This document shows, piece by piece, positions 32,168 to 32,981 of a DNA stretch of 32,981 bases. Position numbers and translations under genes: made by a program. Positions within the stretch are counted from its first letter, which is position 1. Each line of letters begins with the position of its first letter. Under the pieces are notes generated by a model. It did not search any database. It saw only the letters and a list, made by a program, of their open reading frames with translations, and was not told where the DNA came from. Source of the stretch: Bryobacterales bacterium (GTDB taxonomy: Bacteria; Acidobacteriota; Terriglobia; Bryobacterales; Bryobacteraceae); NCBI GenBank assembly GCA_026129915.1, contig JAHCHD010000041.1, forward strand, positions 1 through 32,981, written 5' to 3'.

Positions 32168-32981
32168 TTAATTCCCTCCGGACCGGCGGCGCAATTCCTC
32201 TTCATACTCTTTCGTGGTGCGAGTGGCCTTGTCAAGATTGCAAGTTCTACAGGTGTTCTGGGCGTTGTTCAGAGTATTGTTTCCCTGCCTGCTCTTCGGT
32301 ATCGCATGATCGATATTCGATTGGCTCGGCCCAGCCGTCCTTGTAGTCGGCTGGCTACAGAAGACGCAAGTGTTGCCGCTCTCAGCGCGCGCAGCATCTT
32401 TGACTGAATTCGCGAACGGTTTACCCGCACCTGGGCCCCCAGCCTCGCCCACCTTCGTCATGCCGCTGACGATCGCAGAACCAGTCCCTGTCTTGACGAC
32501 GGTTTCGGCACCGGCTATGCCGAGTTCGGTAACGGACGTGGCTTTCGATGCCCCGCCCGTCATGACTGCTACGCCGGCATCGAGGCCAACCTCGGTTAGA
32601 GTTGTGATCTTGTCATCAAGACTGGCGTTCGCAAAATTCTTTAGGCCGGTTCCAATTGCGCTCAGGGTTTCGCTCGGATGCGTTACCGCGTTCCAGACGT
32701 TGCTTGCAGCGGCAGGAATCGTCTTTTCTGGTGCCAACACCAAACTGACAAAAGCCCCACCCGTTCGGTCAACCCATCTCGCCGCCCCTTCGAGAACGCC
32801 TTCACCATTCGGATCGACATATCGCAGCGGATTGTTCAGTGTGTAGGTGTACAGATTCCAACTCTGCGGATTCTCAATGTGCTGGTCAGCAAACGGCTTG
32901 TCAGGGCTGGTGAACCTTCCCTGTGCCGAGCTCATGTACCGAGCCCCGAAATAATCCAGCCCCGTCTCCGCATCCCGTTCT
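32168..32981 (-). CDS. Rhs module D: C-terminal end with HNH nuclease toxin (5' part beyond the window)
   Basis: The visible 270 codons begin inside the Rhs core hallmark (ERDAETGLDYFGARYMSSAQ) and pass FADQHIENPQSWNLYTYTLN to the junction NNPLRYVDPNG. An Ala/Gly/Thr-rich pre-toxin linker follows. The toxin is an HNH/McrA-like endonuclease: zinc cysteines CVFC and CRTC enclose NIDHAIPKSRQGNNTLNNAQ, then CNLDKATRT. It would cut DNA in a target cell. The core differs from modules A-C (SSAQGRFTSPDKPF rather than SAGPGRFTSADAPF), so it is a different Rhs lineage. The frame is open to the right edge, and this may be the tip of the main, full-length Rhs gene. Confidence 0.9.
   Translation of the reverse strand, partial: ERDAETGLDYFGARYMSSAQGRFTSPDKPFADQHIENPQSWNLYTYTLNNPLRYVDPNGEGVLEGAARWVDRTGGAFVSLVLAPEKTIPAAASNVWNAVTHPSETLSAIGTGLKNFANASLDDKITTLTEVGLDAGVAVMTGGASKATSVTELGIAGAETVVKTGTGSAIVSGMTKVGEAGGPGAGKPFANSVKDAARAESGNTCVFCSQPTTRTAGPSQSNIDHAIPKSRQGNNTLNNAQNTCRTCNLDKATRTTKEYEEELRRRSGGN

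Overview
This GC-rich window looks like chromosome from an acidobacterium, most likely of the Solibacter/Bryobacter lineage. That is inference from gene content: a PSCyt1-DUF1549-DUF1553 gene paired with a DUF1501 gene, a protein with an 'RSAQNALKLGL' motif, many small transposase relics and an Rhs toxin array. No rRNA or other decisive marker is present.

The left two thirds (1-21000) is ordinary core genome in compact operons. On the minus strand are lexA (its C-terminus lies off the left edge), an FmdB-type zinc ribbon, a DacB/PBP4 D,D-peptidase, an MFS transporter and an OmpA-domain envelope protein. A tRNA-Val(GAC) and a SAM methyltransferase follow. Next come the large secreted PSCyt1/DUF1549/DUF1553 protein with its DUF1501 partner (ATGA overlap), then rpiB, glyA and a GT4 glycosyltransferase on the minus strand. 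The plus-strand cluster scpA-scpB-rluB-lipoprotein follows, facing a minus-strand carbonic anhydrase/SulP pair that probably handles bicarbonate.

The right third (21000-32981) is accessory DNA. It starts with a hypothetical exported protein, an IS66 tnpA relic and the NALKLGL protein. Then comes a run of Rhs C-terminal toxin modules, all on the minus strand. Module A (24157-24873) is a fragment that has lost its toxin. Module B (25829-27456) has a frameshifted Rhs core but an intact toxin tail and immunity gene. Module C (28072-29877) is 5'-truncated, has a predicted cysteine-peptidase toxin, and is followed by a lipoprotein. Module D (32168 to the right edge) has an HNH nuclease toxin followed by a DUF4265 protein. 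A further immunity-like gene (24901-25284) carries an in-frame TGA.

The modules are separated by a REP-associated tyrosine transposase (RAYT) with inverted ends, solo copies of its end sequence, a 3'-truncated IS1182-type transposase, a strong hairpin framed by 16-bp inverted repeats, and a cluster of palindromes. The layout fits an Rhs locus whose old tips were displaced downstream each time a new tip was acquired, with mobile elements at the joints. The full-length Rhs gene probably lies to the right of the window. The best leads are the toxin/immunity pairs, the RAYT end repeats, and an orphan strong terminator at 4271-4297 that may end an unrecognised small RNA.
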